Source of the DNA: Symsagittifera roscoffensis
Lineage: Eukaryota; Xenacoelomorpha; Acoela; Convolutidae
Assembly: GCF_963678635.1 (NCBI RefSeq)
Contig: NC_087064.1
Coordinates: 48,035,346-48,099,345 of the forward strand
Direction of reading: 5' to 3'
Length of the DNA stretch: 64,000 nucleotides
Below the pieces are notes generated by a model, which searched no databases, was not told the origin of the DNA, and saw only the letters and a list, made by a program, of their open reading frames with translations. Positions 11,570-22,635 of this stretch are shown in pieces (within the stretch, counting starts at the first letter, position 1; each line of letters opens with the position of its first letter). The position numbers and the translations under genes were made by a program.

Positions 11570-13404
11570 TGCGCAATCATCAGCAAACACAACAATTTTT
11601 TTAAGCCTGCAGAAATTTGACAAATCCTTTATATACAGCAAAAACAACAAAGGACCCAGGACTGAACCTTGTGGTAGACCATATAGATTGTTTTGGTGTC
11701 TGATAGTGAATTCTTATAAGAAACATACTGTTTACGATTTTCAAGGCATGACCTCAAAAAACCAATAATTCTACCTCATAAACCATAAAATTTGCATTTT
11801 TCCAGTAAGAATTTGTAATCAACTGTGTTGAATGCTTTTGTGTCGATGATCTATCAGCGTACACACTAAGCCTATATTATCTTCTAAGTTCTCCAATGTG
11901 AATACATCATACTTTTTCAGAAAACTTCTCAAGCGATTATTACTCAATTTTTCGAATCTACCCATAATTGGTAGAATAGATATAGATCTGTAGTTACCAC
12001 TACCTGACAATGTGCCACTTTTATGAATTGCTTAAGTTTGCAGTCTTAAAAACTGAAGTATAGTATGACAACCCTACACATTGAATGAGAAGGCAACTAA
12101 GTAGCTCAGATATAACTGGACTTATTTTCTTATTAGGTTGTTACTTTGGTTGTAACTATCAAGGTTGTTTTTTTTTCTTCAGGTTTTTAATTACTTCATA
12201 AAATTCTTGGGGTGAAATGATTTCAAAAAACATTGTGTTTTTTCCCTCTACAACATTTAAAATTTTTTGTGGTGCTGTAATAGTTTCGATTAGCTTCTGA
12301 CCAATTTCAAGAAAAAATCGTTAAATTCTTCTGCAGTTGGAATGCTATGTTTTGAACTCACTTGTTTTTCCTTTTTTTCTAATCTTACCTATGACTTCAC
12401 AAAAATTTTCGATCTTTTATGGCTCTTGCTTTCTAGTCTTCTCTCAAAGAAAAAACATTTTGATTTTCGACGCAAGGTTTTCAATTGTTTCCGTTGTTTC
12501 ATGAACTTATTATTGATAAAGTATTTTTTGTATATATAAATTTTTAGTCTTCTTATTACTCTCAATTTTAATTTTAATTGTTATCTTACTTCTCCTATTT
12601 TTATTGATTGGAAGCTCATGAATGAATTTTTCACAAGTAGACTGGATAATTAGTAGGATCTGCGAAAAGCAATCACTTACACCTTCAGCATCTTTTTGCA
12701 ACTACATTTTTTCAGTACTCTGCCACAGTGCAAAATTGAACTTCAGCAAGATCTCATGGTTCTCCAAAACGTTTCAATCATCTCAAATTTCAAGGTTATT
12801 TTTTTACGTTGTTTTTTAACCAAAGTATTGTTTTCAGGACCTTGACTATCGAATAAAAGTTGGTAAAAAACACATCTATTGTTGACTGGCTGCTTTTAGT
12901 TATTCGAGTACTTTCACTTTTCAATTATTTTAATCCAAGCAGTAGCAGGCTGTTTTAAAGATTTAGAGACTGCTTGTCGACTTAGACACGTCAACATTCA
13001 TGTCTCAACATACAATGTGCATATATCCTGGTTGCTTTTTCAACTCGAACAGAAAGTTGCAAATGATCAAGAAACTTACAATTGTTCATTTGAGGTACTT
13101 TATAGAATACAGTTATAATATTTTTCTCCCCGCCGTTTTCGCATAAAATAGTCACAATTTGCATTTCGTTGGATAACAGTTTTTTTACTTTATTATATGA
13201 AATACCTTCGCTTACGTAGAAAGCAACACCGCCATCGCGTCTGTTCCTATTCATTGTTTCTATAGATTGGTAACCTGCCAATTTGAGAATGCCAAAACCC
13301 ATATAAGCTTTCAGCCATGTTTCAGTAAGAGCTGTAACTTGCGGCAAATCAGTTTTAGTTTCAAGAAAAAGCTCTAAGAATTGATGATTTGCGCTAAAGA
13401 ACAA
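11570..13404 (-). pseudogene. Older degenerate LINE (LINE-B), copy 2
   Basis: Duplicate of 7130-8970. The endonuclease frame is longer here (13404-12991, 137 codons) because a T-run is one base shorter than in copy 1. The extra part reads VTILCENGGEKNIITVFYK. The reverse-transcriptase pieces with PQGSVLGPLLF and FADD are present but out of frame. Confidence 0.8.
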
Positions 13405-14580
13405 AAAATTTTCAAAAGAACGGACATTCAGCTTTGTGTATTACTCCTTTTTCCGACCTTATTCTATTATTTCGATGGCCAGTACGTTTTTACATTATGA
13501 TTTTTGATAATGTTTGTTCATATTTTCAGAAACACTTTTTGAATTTTTAACCAGTTTTACTATGATTTGAAATGATTTGATCAACATACAGCTGAGAATC
13601 GCAATCTTATCTAAGTAATATTTTTTTCTTTCTTCAATCGGTTTTGTTCTTACTTTGAAAATTCATTCAATTAATTTTAATTCTGTTCAACTATGATAGC
13701 TGAAAATTTGTCAATCTATTTTAGACACTTCTCATTCCGGTTGCTAAATATTGCAACCAGGAGAAGATATTTACTTTCGGACAAGCTTAGTTGCTGAAAA
13801 TCGCAACTACAGTCAAAAATGCTAATTGAAAAAAAAGGAAACAAAGAACTCAGGTAAACGACTTTTAAGAACTATGCTTCAATGGCAATTAGAAAAAAAA
13901 TTGGTTGCTGAGAATGGCAACAAGTCTCAATTTTAAGCACTTTTCACTCTCTTTGCTTTTTTTTGATGATTATTACTTTTTATAGACAATTGAATTGTTT
14001 TAAAACTGAGATTCGGACCCGTGTTTTTTGTACCGTGTTTTCTGTACCGTGCCGTTTGTACTGTGCTTTTAAGCATTTGCTTTATCAAAACCATAATGAA
14101 AAAAAAAAGATAAAGAAGAACTCGTTCGCCTCTAACCGAACTGTTGAAATAAACTTTTGTCTATGAGTGAGAAAATATGGAAAAACCGAACAAATAATGA
14201 GAAGACGACCATTTTTTGTCAGCAAAAATTTTAACCTTTAGAGCCGAACCTTTTGCTCATTCAACCGATGTAAAGTTAATAGCTCACAGGCTTTACTTTT
14301 CCACGTTCATGTTTTGTTTTTTTTTGCTGCGGGAGAAAAACTAGCATACAGTTTCATGATTCTCTACTCATTTTCTATTTTGGATGCACCGCGCTCAGTA
14401 ATTGTCGCCCTATTAGCCATGGGTTGTTCTTTGATAGCTTTCCATAGTTTTTAAATCGTCCACATGTTCCATTTTTCAAAACGAACTTGCTCACGGTCAT
14501 TTTTGCACAAAACCGACACGCTGCAATTCCAGAAACAGTTACTGAAACCTTTTTTTATTGCCTCCTGGTTAATGTTTGAT

Positions 14581-15057
14581 TCAATAGGAGAGAGACGCTT
14601 TGTTGCTTTTGTTATTCATTTTGTTGCTTTTGTTATTCAATTTGTTGCTTTTGTTATTCAATTTTTTTCGTAAGTTGTAATTTGCTAATTTGTCCTCCAA
14701 CCAGATAAATTTCACAAAAACCGTAGGGCTCAATCCATGAGGTAGATTTCCAGTACCCGGCATAATCTGGTACGCACTCAAGGAGATATCCGTAACTTTA
14801 GTGCATCCCAAATCTCGGAAAAACACTTGCAAATCACCAAGAAATTTGTTTCTCTTTTCGTTTAAATCACCCAAATATTTTCTCAGATCAAATGGAGGAT
14901 TTTTGATTAAGATGGAATACTTACTGGTATAATGTTCGTGTACCCTCAACTGTTCATTCAAACTAGAGCAAATAATTTGCAAGTCGCTCAACTTTTCTGC
15001 ATGTTCACTCTTACCAGATACCAAGTTGATTGCCATCAGCAGCAACCCCTCACCCAC
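14581..15057 (-). pseudogene. LINE ORF1-like RNA-binding protein fragment with 7-residue repeat tail
   Basis: 158 codons. The segment KFLGDLQVFFRDLGCTKVTD followed by a stretch ending TVFVKFIWLEDKLANYNLRKKL resembles the RRM-like middle of ORF1 proteins of some LINEs: a helix, LG, hydrophobic strand, then xVKF and a basic helix. The upstream part (LNEQLRVHEHYTSKYSILI) fits a preceding coiled-coil exit. The C-terminus carries three copies of NNKSNK(L/M/A), encoded by a 21-bp tandem repeat at 14599-14663. No ORF2 follows. A host gene fragment is the alternative; the assignment is by resemblance only. Confidence 0.45.
14599..14663. repeat. 21-bp tandem repeat, three units
   Basis: Three near-perfect copies of TTTGTTGCTTTTGTTATTCA plus one base. 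On the minus strand it stays in frame and extends the C-terminus of the ORF1-like fragment by 7-residue steps. Confidence 0.85.
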
Positions 15058-15339
15058 ATTCTTATCCGTAACTTAATTGATGATATCATTCATCTACTCT
15101 GGAATATCCATGATGTAAAGAGACTTTTTGGATACAAAAATTAATAATAATTGAATTCAATGATAATGTCTTTTTGTTAACTCGAACAACGTAACTAAAA
15201 ATTTGAAATCGGCCGTTCAAAGTTTTTAGAAACAAAGTTTGCTTTTGAAGGTCAAGAAATAGAGCAACTGTTTCTCAGCTATGTTTCATTCTGTCTATGA
15301 ATTAAGAGTGAAGATAATAAAATGTTTTCACTGTTCAAG

Positions 15340-16040
15340 GTCTCAAAATACCAAGGGACTGTCTGATAATGGATGTGGGTGCGGGCACTGGACTCAGCGG
15401 GGAGGCGATGAGGAAAGCTGGATTCAGTGGAACGATAGACGCTCTGGAACCCTCACAGAAGATGTTCGAGAAAGCTATAGAGAAAAACATATACTCCAAA
15501 TACTACTCAGATTTCTTGATTGGAAACAAGGCAAGCGCGATTGTAGATATCCTATTAGTATGATATCTCAGTCGGTTTCCACTCGAAAAAATGGAAGGAA
15601 TTGCGTCACTCGAGGAACAAAAATTGAGATCATCTCAACGTCCTTTAAGAAAATTAAAACGCTGCTAACAAATTTCATTGATATAATTTCAGGAAACCAC
15701 AGTCTCAGGTGACTACTACGATCTGGTGGTTTCTGTCGGAGTTCTCGGAAAAAGATCAGTCAGGCAAGTAATCAAAAAAATTTTTTTTAATTTCCGAAAA
15801 AATATATTTTTTAAAGTACCTGTTTACAGGAATAAAAGTCTGTATGAAATTTTGCGTATGGCGAAACAAGGAGGACTAGTTTTAACCATGATGGTGAAGG
15901 AAAGCTTCGATGAAATGCACTTCAAAGAAACGATCAATGAAGTCACTGGTGATGGAAAAGCTACATTGGAATACTCCGAGACGTTTGACCGCTGCTACAG
16001 GAACCACTCGGCCATCGGATTTATAATCAAAAAAAGTTGA
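15340..16040 (+). CDS. METTL27: METTL27-like class I methyltransferase, last three exons
   Basis: Exons at 15340-15530, 15693-15763 and 15830-16040 join in phase. Exon one holds the SAM-binding motif I as LIMDVGAGTGLSGEAM, then IDALEPSQKMFEKA, the acidic end of strand 2. Exon two gives YYDLVVSVGVLG (motif II/III). Exon three gives EILRMAKQGGLVLTMM, the post-III region with the usual GG, and ends HSAIGFIIKKS. The order and spacing match METTL27 (WBSCR27), a small SAM-dependent methyltransferase of unknown substrate. Both introns start with GC (AAG|GCAAGC and CAG|GCAAGT) and end with AG. The N-terminal ~60-70 residues, which in the family include a WAxxYDxD segment, were not found upstream. Either the exon lies beyond the LINE block or the gene is truncated. 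Confidence 0.75.
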
Positions 16041-17139
16041 GGTGAAACTGTTTCGTTAAAAAAAAAATTGTAATAGTACTCTTTTTGTCTCCATTCAAAT
16101 TTGTAATGGTTTAATTTGCCAAATACGCTTCAATACGACCAAATATTAAGCGTTAAATCGTAGCTTCGCTAATTGGCCAGATTGAACCCCCATACTTGTA
16201 ACAAAAAAGTAGCAGCTAAAATAGTTTTTTTTAAGTTTGAGCTCAAGATGTGAACTTGCAAATTTCAAAAGGCAAAAAAAATTTTCTCTGTTAAACTGAC
16301 AATTCCGTTTACTCAATATTAAAATGCAGTTAAACTAAGATTAAAAAAAAACTGCTCGTATCAGACCGAAGCCCCAAATGTTCCGGCTGCTCTTTAAGGT
16401 CCCGATAAAACGTTTTCGATTAAATAAATACCAAAATATTTTAAAAGAACTTTTTTCTTATTTTTCTTTTTTTTTCTAACTTTTCAATCCCCACGCGCTA
16501 TGTGAAGCACAAACTGATAATTTGGAACCAGATCTAAACTAGTATTTATCATTGGTTATTATTATGATATTTTATTTCTATAAAATATTAAATACTAGCC
16601 ATACTAACCAATCATACTCCATCAAACTAACAACCCACTTATTTGTAAGTGTTGAAACTACTTGTAGTTTGAACACCAGAGCAATTTGAATTTAACTTAC
16701 AAGTAGTTGCTTTCTCCAAGAGACCGACTCGTAACAAAACCATTATACTCTAGATCTATTGAGACTAAGAGATATAAGAGTAAGATTAAGATTGGTATTA
16801 GACTAAGAAGTTGCACGAATCTATCCGGCCGAAAATAAGATAGCGTGACGAGCAGACGGTGTACCTTATCTGAAATTACTCTATGAGTTATAACCAAAAG
16901 GATATAACTCAAATTTAAATGATAAATACTGACAACATTGAATAACCTGCCTCAATTCTTTTTGGAATGATTTAATTTATCGAACTTTTGAACAACAACG
17001 TGTCAAGGTTTCGAATCAACGAGATGAAAAAAGAACGCCTAAGTATCTCTTCATCTAATTATTAGAGCAGATCATAGCAAAAAAGAAGTGCAAAATTTTC
17101 AAACCAATTTGTCAAACTTCAAAAATTTCAGCTGAATTC
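16041..17139. other. Non-coding, downstream of the METTL27-like gene
   Basis: AT-rich with no gene recognised. An AATAAA at 16423-16428 is a possible polyadenylation signal, but it lies about 385 bp past the stop codon. Confidence 0.4.
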
Positions 17140-17562
17140 AGTAGCGTGCCAAGGAGGAGGGGGAGGGGGGATTGGCGACCGCTCTCCTTCCCTCAATTCT
17201 GGTCGCCAATTTTTTCCAAAGGGTCCGTCCCCCTTTGGTATACTTCTACGACATCAATTTTTTGCTAACTAGCTTAAAAAAAATTCTAAAGTTGCATTTG
17301 GCGCCAATATCAATAATTTTGAGGGAGAGCGCGCGCCGAAAAAAGCTATTTTTTGGTCAAAATTTTCCAAAAATTGCTTAAAAACTCCTTTTTTAACCTG
17401 TTTTTCAGCCCGACAAAATTTTTGACAAAATAGGGTCTGTATAGTTTTTTCGGAGAGCTCGGAAAATTAAATTGGTCAACCTTTAAAAAATGTCGGCGAA
17501 ATTCAAAATTTTTCGAAAAACTGCCCCCTTCGCTCTAGAAAAATTTCTGCGCGCGCCACTGG
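17140..17562 (+). repeat. Non-autonomous G-run repeat, copy 2
   Basis: It starts AGTAGCGTGCC followed by a G-rich stretch and ends GCGCGCCACTGG, an imperfect inverted match of about 11 bp. Internal blocks (AAAGGGTCCGTCCCCCTTTGGT, cut by a few changes; TGGCGCCAATAT; GGAGAGCGCGCGC) match copies 1 and 5. Confidence 0.65.
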
Positions 17563-19423
17563 TTGAATTTTACAGTTTCTGAAAACAGATCAATGAATAA
17601 AGCAGGAAGTTGCGAACAATGCTTAGACCTCGAGCTAACACGCTGAAAACAATTACTAGCAGCTTAATGCAGTTTTCAGCATTGCGCAAAAGTAAACTAA
17701 ATCGTAGGCTAGCTGTAATTTCACACTTTGAAATAACCAAACTTGTGAAAGAAAAAACCACCTGCCAAAAAAATGCCAAGGGGTGGTAAAAAAAATTTAC
17801 CTGTGACCTGTGATCATTTTTTTGTGAAGTTATGGGGGTTTAAAGATTGTCAATTTGGCCAATTTGGGAAAATTAACATGCGATAAATTTTATCTGTTTT
17901 GTTTCTCAAATTTGGGGGGGGGGGTATAAAAATTATTTTAAAAGTGGTCCATCCTGCTGCAGTTTTGCTGTATTGGGCAAAATTTAGTGCGAATAAGGCC
18001 TTTCCCAGAAAAAAAATTTTTACAATTAACAAAACTCCAGAAGAAAGTTCAGTGAATTTTTTCCATTTGGTCGAATAACTAAACTCAGCAAAATCTTACT
18101 AAAAATTTCAACAAGTTCATATCTGTTTTTTAGGCAGTCAACAACTCACGAAGTAACACACGACAACCCATAAGCTCAAAGACAGGGACCTTGAAAAAAA
18201 ACTCTTTTTGAACTAAGCACAATTTTGTTAAAAGAATGTTTTAAACAAAAACAAAATAAAATTGTAAAAAGAACTAAAACAAAACTTTCATTTTTGCAAT
18301 TTTTCGAACTAAAATTGCCAGATTTTTTTCCAATTTTTCTGTTTTTTGGTTTACGATCAGATTAAAACTTTTCAGTATCAAAACTTTTGGTATTCAGGAC
18401 ATCGCTTCCAGTGGCTCCCATGGTTGCATCTTAATCCAAATAGTTCAGAAACAAACACGCAAATAAAGTTCAAGTAACAAAGGTACAGAACGATTTTAAG
18501 ATACAAAAAGAATCTTTTTGTTATCTGAGTTAAAAGAAAGATAGAAAATTGAATATATATTTCGGGCAAATTTTTTTGTTTGCATCCCAATTTTGAATCT
18601 GTTTTAGCTTTAGTTTGGAGATTCCATAAGGTTTTTCGCACGCTTTCGCCGAAAAAACGCATCAACCGATTATTTTCTTATTTGAAATTTGAAATCTATA
18701 TGAAACAAGAGCGAGTTGAAATAAGGACACAATGAATAATATCAGAGACTCCCAGCATTTGTTGATACAGACAGATCGAAAAGTGCTTCAATTGGAAAAA
18801 GTTTTTTTTCATGGGAAAAAAATCCTGTATCCGATATGATAACACTAGCCAATAGCAAGAGTTATAAGCTGGAGCAAGTATCAATTCCAACTCAAGATAT
18901 GATACAAAGCGTAACAGTTAGAAAGCACATATCCCGTTAAAGTACTCTTTTGAGTGGCAAAAATCTCCGTAATTTGTATTTCTGGTATAACTATAAATAG
19001 TTTATACTAAAATTCATCTTTGTTAATCGTTTCAAGATCCTAATTTGTTCATCTTATTCTTATAAAGTAAACCACACAAAGTTCGTCGTATTGCCAATCA
19101 TGAAGAAAGACTCTCATGCTAAAACCCATAAAACTCTGTACTTACACTTCAACCGGCATGGAGTCTGAAAAGTTATTTTTAACTACTAAACGCAAACAAA
19201 GACCCATCTTTTTAGAGAAATAATCTTTGCGAACTAGCAAATAATATAAAAAGATGATCAATCAGTCATGGTTTTTAAACTGCCTGCCAAAAAAAAGGAT
19301 TTTTAATAACTTATTCCAACTTCACATCAAATTGGGCTCTCTCTCTCTCTCATTGAATTACCTTTGTTTAATTTGAACGTTAAATTCATGTTATAATTTT
19401 TTTTAAGAAAGAGTTAACGTTAG
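17563..19423. other. Non-coding AT-rich sequence
   Basis: No exon or repeat family that I can support. A short (CT)n run lies at about 19337-19351. The longest open frames (up to 95 codons) are low in complexity and lack family features. Confidence 0.4.
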
Positions 19424-19617
19424 TGTAAATTTCACATAGGTAAATGTAAGGCTGCATGGGGAGTAAGTTAGTCGGAGACAATGAACTACAGGTCAACCAA
19501 AGGTGACAGATAACACCGAAGGTTAAATACCAGTTAACACCAGCAGATTGAGTGAATGCAGTTGAATTGAAGAACAAAGAACTAAAATGGACTGTGAACT
19601 AATTTAATCTTATGACA
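19424..19617 (-). repeat. 3' LTR
   Basis: 194 bp running from TGTCATAAG to TTTACA on the minus strand. Roughly 80% of bases match the 5' LTR, with several small indels, which points to an old insertion. Confidence 0.75.
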
Positions 19618-19877
19618 TTCCCCTTGTTGCGGTGGAATGAAGAAAAAGAAGACTTAAAGTACTCAATGAAATTTAGGTTACTGACGAAAAATTTTAGCTT
19701 AAGTTTTGAGTACTGCTTTCAACTAGATACAACTTAAGTGTTCAGTTTTTGACAGCCCTACTTTGACATTGGAAGTTTTAGGTTTCTACTACGCCTCTTT
19801 TATCTTGGTAAGGTTTAGTCGTGTTGGAAATTTGCACTTGGTAAGATTTAGTGACATATTTTCTTTGTCTAGTTTCC

Positions 19878-20960
19878 TTAAACCGATTTATGCTCGATTT
19901 CACTATCTTTAATTACAACCTGAATGTCAACTATAAAAGGGCGTGCCTGTGGAAACTCGGATATGATTGAGTCAATTATTCTCTGAAATTTTGCAGGCCT
20001 TGTGGTTAAACCGTATATCCCGGTTTTAAACCGGTACTTACCTGTTGACTGGCCCCCACTAATGAAAAAGTACATTGTAAGCTTGTTCCGGGTTCGCAGT
20101 CCGATGGCGTATGTGAGATCCATCGTTGAGAAATATTCATCCCCGCCTTTCGTTCGCTTATCGTTTGCCCCACCGTTTCCACGAGCTCTTCGATGTTTGT
20201 CGTTTGATATTTATTCTAATGGACTTGCTTACTTAATTCCTTGGATTCCAATGCTGATTTTACTGACCCGTTTTCTTTCCCTGTAAAATTATTTGTCTGA
20301 ATAGTCTTCTAGTTTTTCAAATTGTCCTTGTTTCAAAAGTATAACAGTTTTTTTTTATAAAATTTTACCTGCTGTGTTTTTGCAACCCTTCTTCCTTTTT
20401 GCTGTACTGTGATAAGTTTTTCAAAACATTTTGTTTTCCCCTTCCAGTTTATTAAGTTACCGACTCAACGAAAGATACTGTTAAATTGCTTACTGAAGTC
20501 GTGTTGCCATAGGTCCAGTGGTGTCTCTGCTTCGGTCATTTCTTCACCATCCTGTTCTCTCTGGATAGACGTCAAGTTCTCCCCGGGTGTTTTCTGGATC
20601 AGCTGCAACCCATGACTAGACATTAGCTCCCTTCCAACAATGGATGGTCTGCTGCCTCCTATCACCTTGATCTTCGCTTCGACGGCCCATCCAATCGTTT
20701 TCAGCAGTACTGTCATAGTCCCCAGTAGATGTAGTGGGTTGTTCCTGTTTCCCTGATTTAGATGTCCTCCGGTTGCAGCTCGTTCAGTTTAACTCCTGCG
20801 GTGCCCAGTCTTCTCCATAGCTCCGTAAAGGCAAGTATTGAGATCGGCGATCCGCTATCTATCCAAACGCTCGTTTACCATTAATTTTTATCGGCAGTTT
20901 TGCGCCCGCGAGCTTCTCCTCAGTTTCTTTCTTGAATGTATAGCCATAGCTACATAGCCA
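19878..20960 (-). pseudogene. Protease / reverse transcriptase remnant of the LTR element
   Basis: Near 20870-20770 the minus strand reads DSGSPISILAF, the retropepsin active site (DSG), out of frame with what follows. The frame 20716-20465 begins with a segment ending GSRPSIVGRELM, the C-terminal protease block. The frame 20123-19878 contains YRFKTGIYGLTTRPAKFQRI, which corresponds to reverse-transcriptase motif B (YGLxxxPxxFQ). The FxDD catalytic segment is not visible in frame. It is dead and internally deleted. Confidence 0.7.
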
Positions 20961-21189
20961 CCCGAACTGTCCTAATCGCATGACCTGTGTCTCTTCTCAG
21001 GCATATTGACCCATCCAACGAAACTTTCATGTTGAGAAAGGATATTCTCCGAGTCCCCGGATTCACTTGTTCTCCTGACCTTGAATTAGTGCCACTGCCG
21101 GGCGTCATTCGTTGCTACGTTTGACTTGTTTTTCGGCAGAATTTGTAAGTCGCGCTTCTTTTCGGACATCTTGCCACATATTCTGGAGT

Positions 21190-22029
21190 AATAATGGGTT
21201 GATCACAATGATAGCACTTTTTGTTTCCTAGTTGCTTTCCCCCTCGGGGTTCAAGAATTCCTCGGAACGGTAGCCGTACGCGTTGTCTAACCTTCCTATA
21301 TCAGCCTTGGATTGGTCCCACCGGTTCCAATTTGATCTAAAATGCTCCACCGGTTGTGCTGCTCGGTGTTGTTCCTCCGGTTGTCAATAAATTCGTTTTC
21401 GCAAACTTGTCTCCGGGCTCGTATGATAACGCTACACGATACACTTCCTCTGGTGTTTTTGTTGATCGGCATAATTCGTTTTGGACATCTCTTTTACTCA
21501 AGTTCACAATGAATACATCTCGTAAAATCCTGGTCTCCAAGGTTAAAAAAATGGAATGTGCCACCAATCCACTCAAGGCCGAATGGAACTCTTCCAAAAA
21601 TTCCCCGATGTGCTAAGAGCTGAAACGTTTCGTACGCTTCGTTACGTTTTTTCTTGAACGCCGTTTATATATCATCAATGACCCTCGAGTAACGGGTCGC
21701 TGTCAAGTCTAAACGTGGTTTCCGCCCGTGGAAATCATCCTGTCCTTTTTCCCACAGGCACAGGTATAAGTTCGATATCAGTGTCTGTTCCGCCTCCAGT
21801 CGATTGTTTCAATGTCCACGCCCACTGGTAAGGCCGCAACTTGGGCCGTTGTTAGCTTAGCCGCATAGCAGAAGTTTTTCGAATTAAAATTATGTTTTGG
21901 CACCATTCCCCATTGGATACGATAAAACCAAAAATTCCATAGCATTATTGGCTCCGCGAAATTAGGGGACCAGAACGACATAATCCCCAGTGGGTTTGTC
22001 CCTTCACTTTGGCCTGTTGGCTGCGCCAT
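21190..22029 (-). pseudogene. Gag remnant of the LTR element
   Basis: Pieces: an N-terminal frame at 22029-21778 (MAQPTGQSEG), a capsid-like frame at 21597-21337 (FHSALSGLVAHS, LRDVFIVNLSKRDVQNEL, STKTPEEVYRVALSYEPGDK), typical of Ty3/gypsy Gag, and a zinc-knuckle-like stretch near 21230-21190 (KKCYHCDQP). Frames are interrupted between the pieces. Confidence 0.75.
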
Positions 22030-22051
22030 GTCAAGAACGAGTTATCGAAGG

Positions 22052-22246
22052 TGTAAACTTCAGATAGATAAATGTAAGGCTGCAGTGCATAAAATAGTCA
22101 GAGACAATGAACTACAAGTCAACCAAATGTGACAGACAACTACGAAAGTTAAATACCAGTTAGCACCAGACGGATTGATTGAATGCAGTTGGAATAAGGA
22201 GAATAGAACTAAAACGGACTGTCAACTAACTTAATCACCATGAAAC
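22052..22246 (-). repeat. 5' LTR
   Basis: Partner of 19424-19617. The terminal TG has decayed to TTTCATG. The Gag frame begins within 30 bp of its 3' edge, so the primer-binding site is either very close or lost. Confidence 0.75.
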
Positions 22247-22473
22247 TAATTTTTTGATATCTGTTCAAAACAGTCAGATACAAAAATGTCTGAAAAATAG
22301 CCCAAGCAATAATTGTTTTATTTTACAAGCCGGTAGACCGAGAAATGTTCTTTGTTCAAACAACATAAATCGTAAAATAGCGCCCGCCGCAGTCGCGCCA
22401 ACGTTTTGCGAGCCGGCCAACTGAATTTCACAGACGGCCTCAAACAGGACTGTTTTGTATCGGACTGTTTTTT

Positions 22474-22479
22474 TTTATT
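22474..22479 (-). terminator. Possible polyadenylation signal of the secreted-protein gene
   Basis: AATAAA on the minus strand, about 157 bp past the stop codon. Assigned by position only. Confidence 0.3.
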
Positions 22480-22635
22480 AGACTAATGATTATTTGGACT
22501 GTTATGCATTGTACTGTTTTGTATAGGACCGTTTTTTATCTCGGAATGTTTCGTATATGCCCCTTTTTTTAAATACTTTTCAGTTCGATTTTGATATTAG
22601 TTTTTGATAGTGCAGCCCTTTTTTGGCTGAAATTG

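Larger units (their letters stand above)
9897..14334. repeat. 4.4-kb tandem duplication, copy 2
   Basis: Second copy of the 5450-9895 block. The left breakpoint cuts ORF2 just after the 2A-like region, so this copy has ORF1 and only the ORF2 N-terminus. Its right end (GCTGCGGGA) matches the end of copy 1 at about 9895 and then diverges. Confidence 0.9.
19424..22246 (-). mobile_element. Degenerate Ty3/gypsy-like LTR retrotransposon
   Basis: Two direct repeats of about 194 bp (19424-19617 and 22052-22246) bracket Gag, protease and partial reverse-transcriptase remnants on the minus strand. The left (3') LTR starts TGTCAT just after a purine tract (AAGGGGAA), as expected for a polypurine tract, and both repeats end TTTACA. 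The body is only 2.4 kb, and RNase H and integrase were not found, so most of pol has been deleted. No clear target-site duplication is visible. Confidence 0.8.

Noticed and set aside
22430-22560. Repeated GGACTGTTTTGTAT-like phrases
   Set aside because: Only a few irregular copies; too diverged and irregular to call a tandem repeat.
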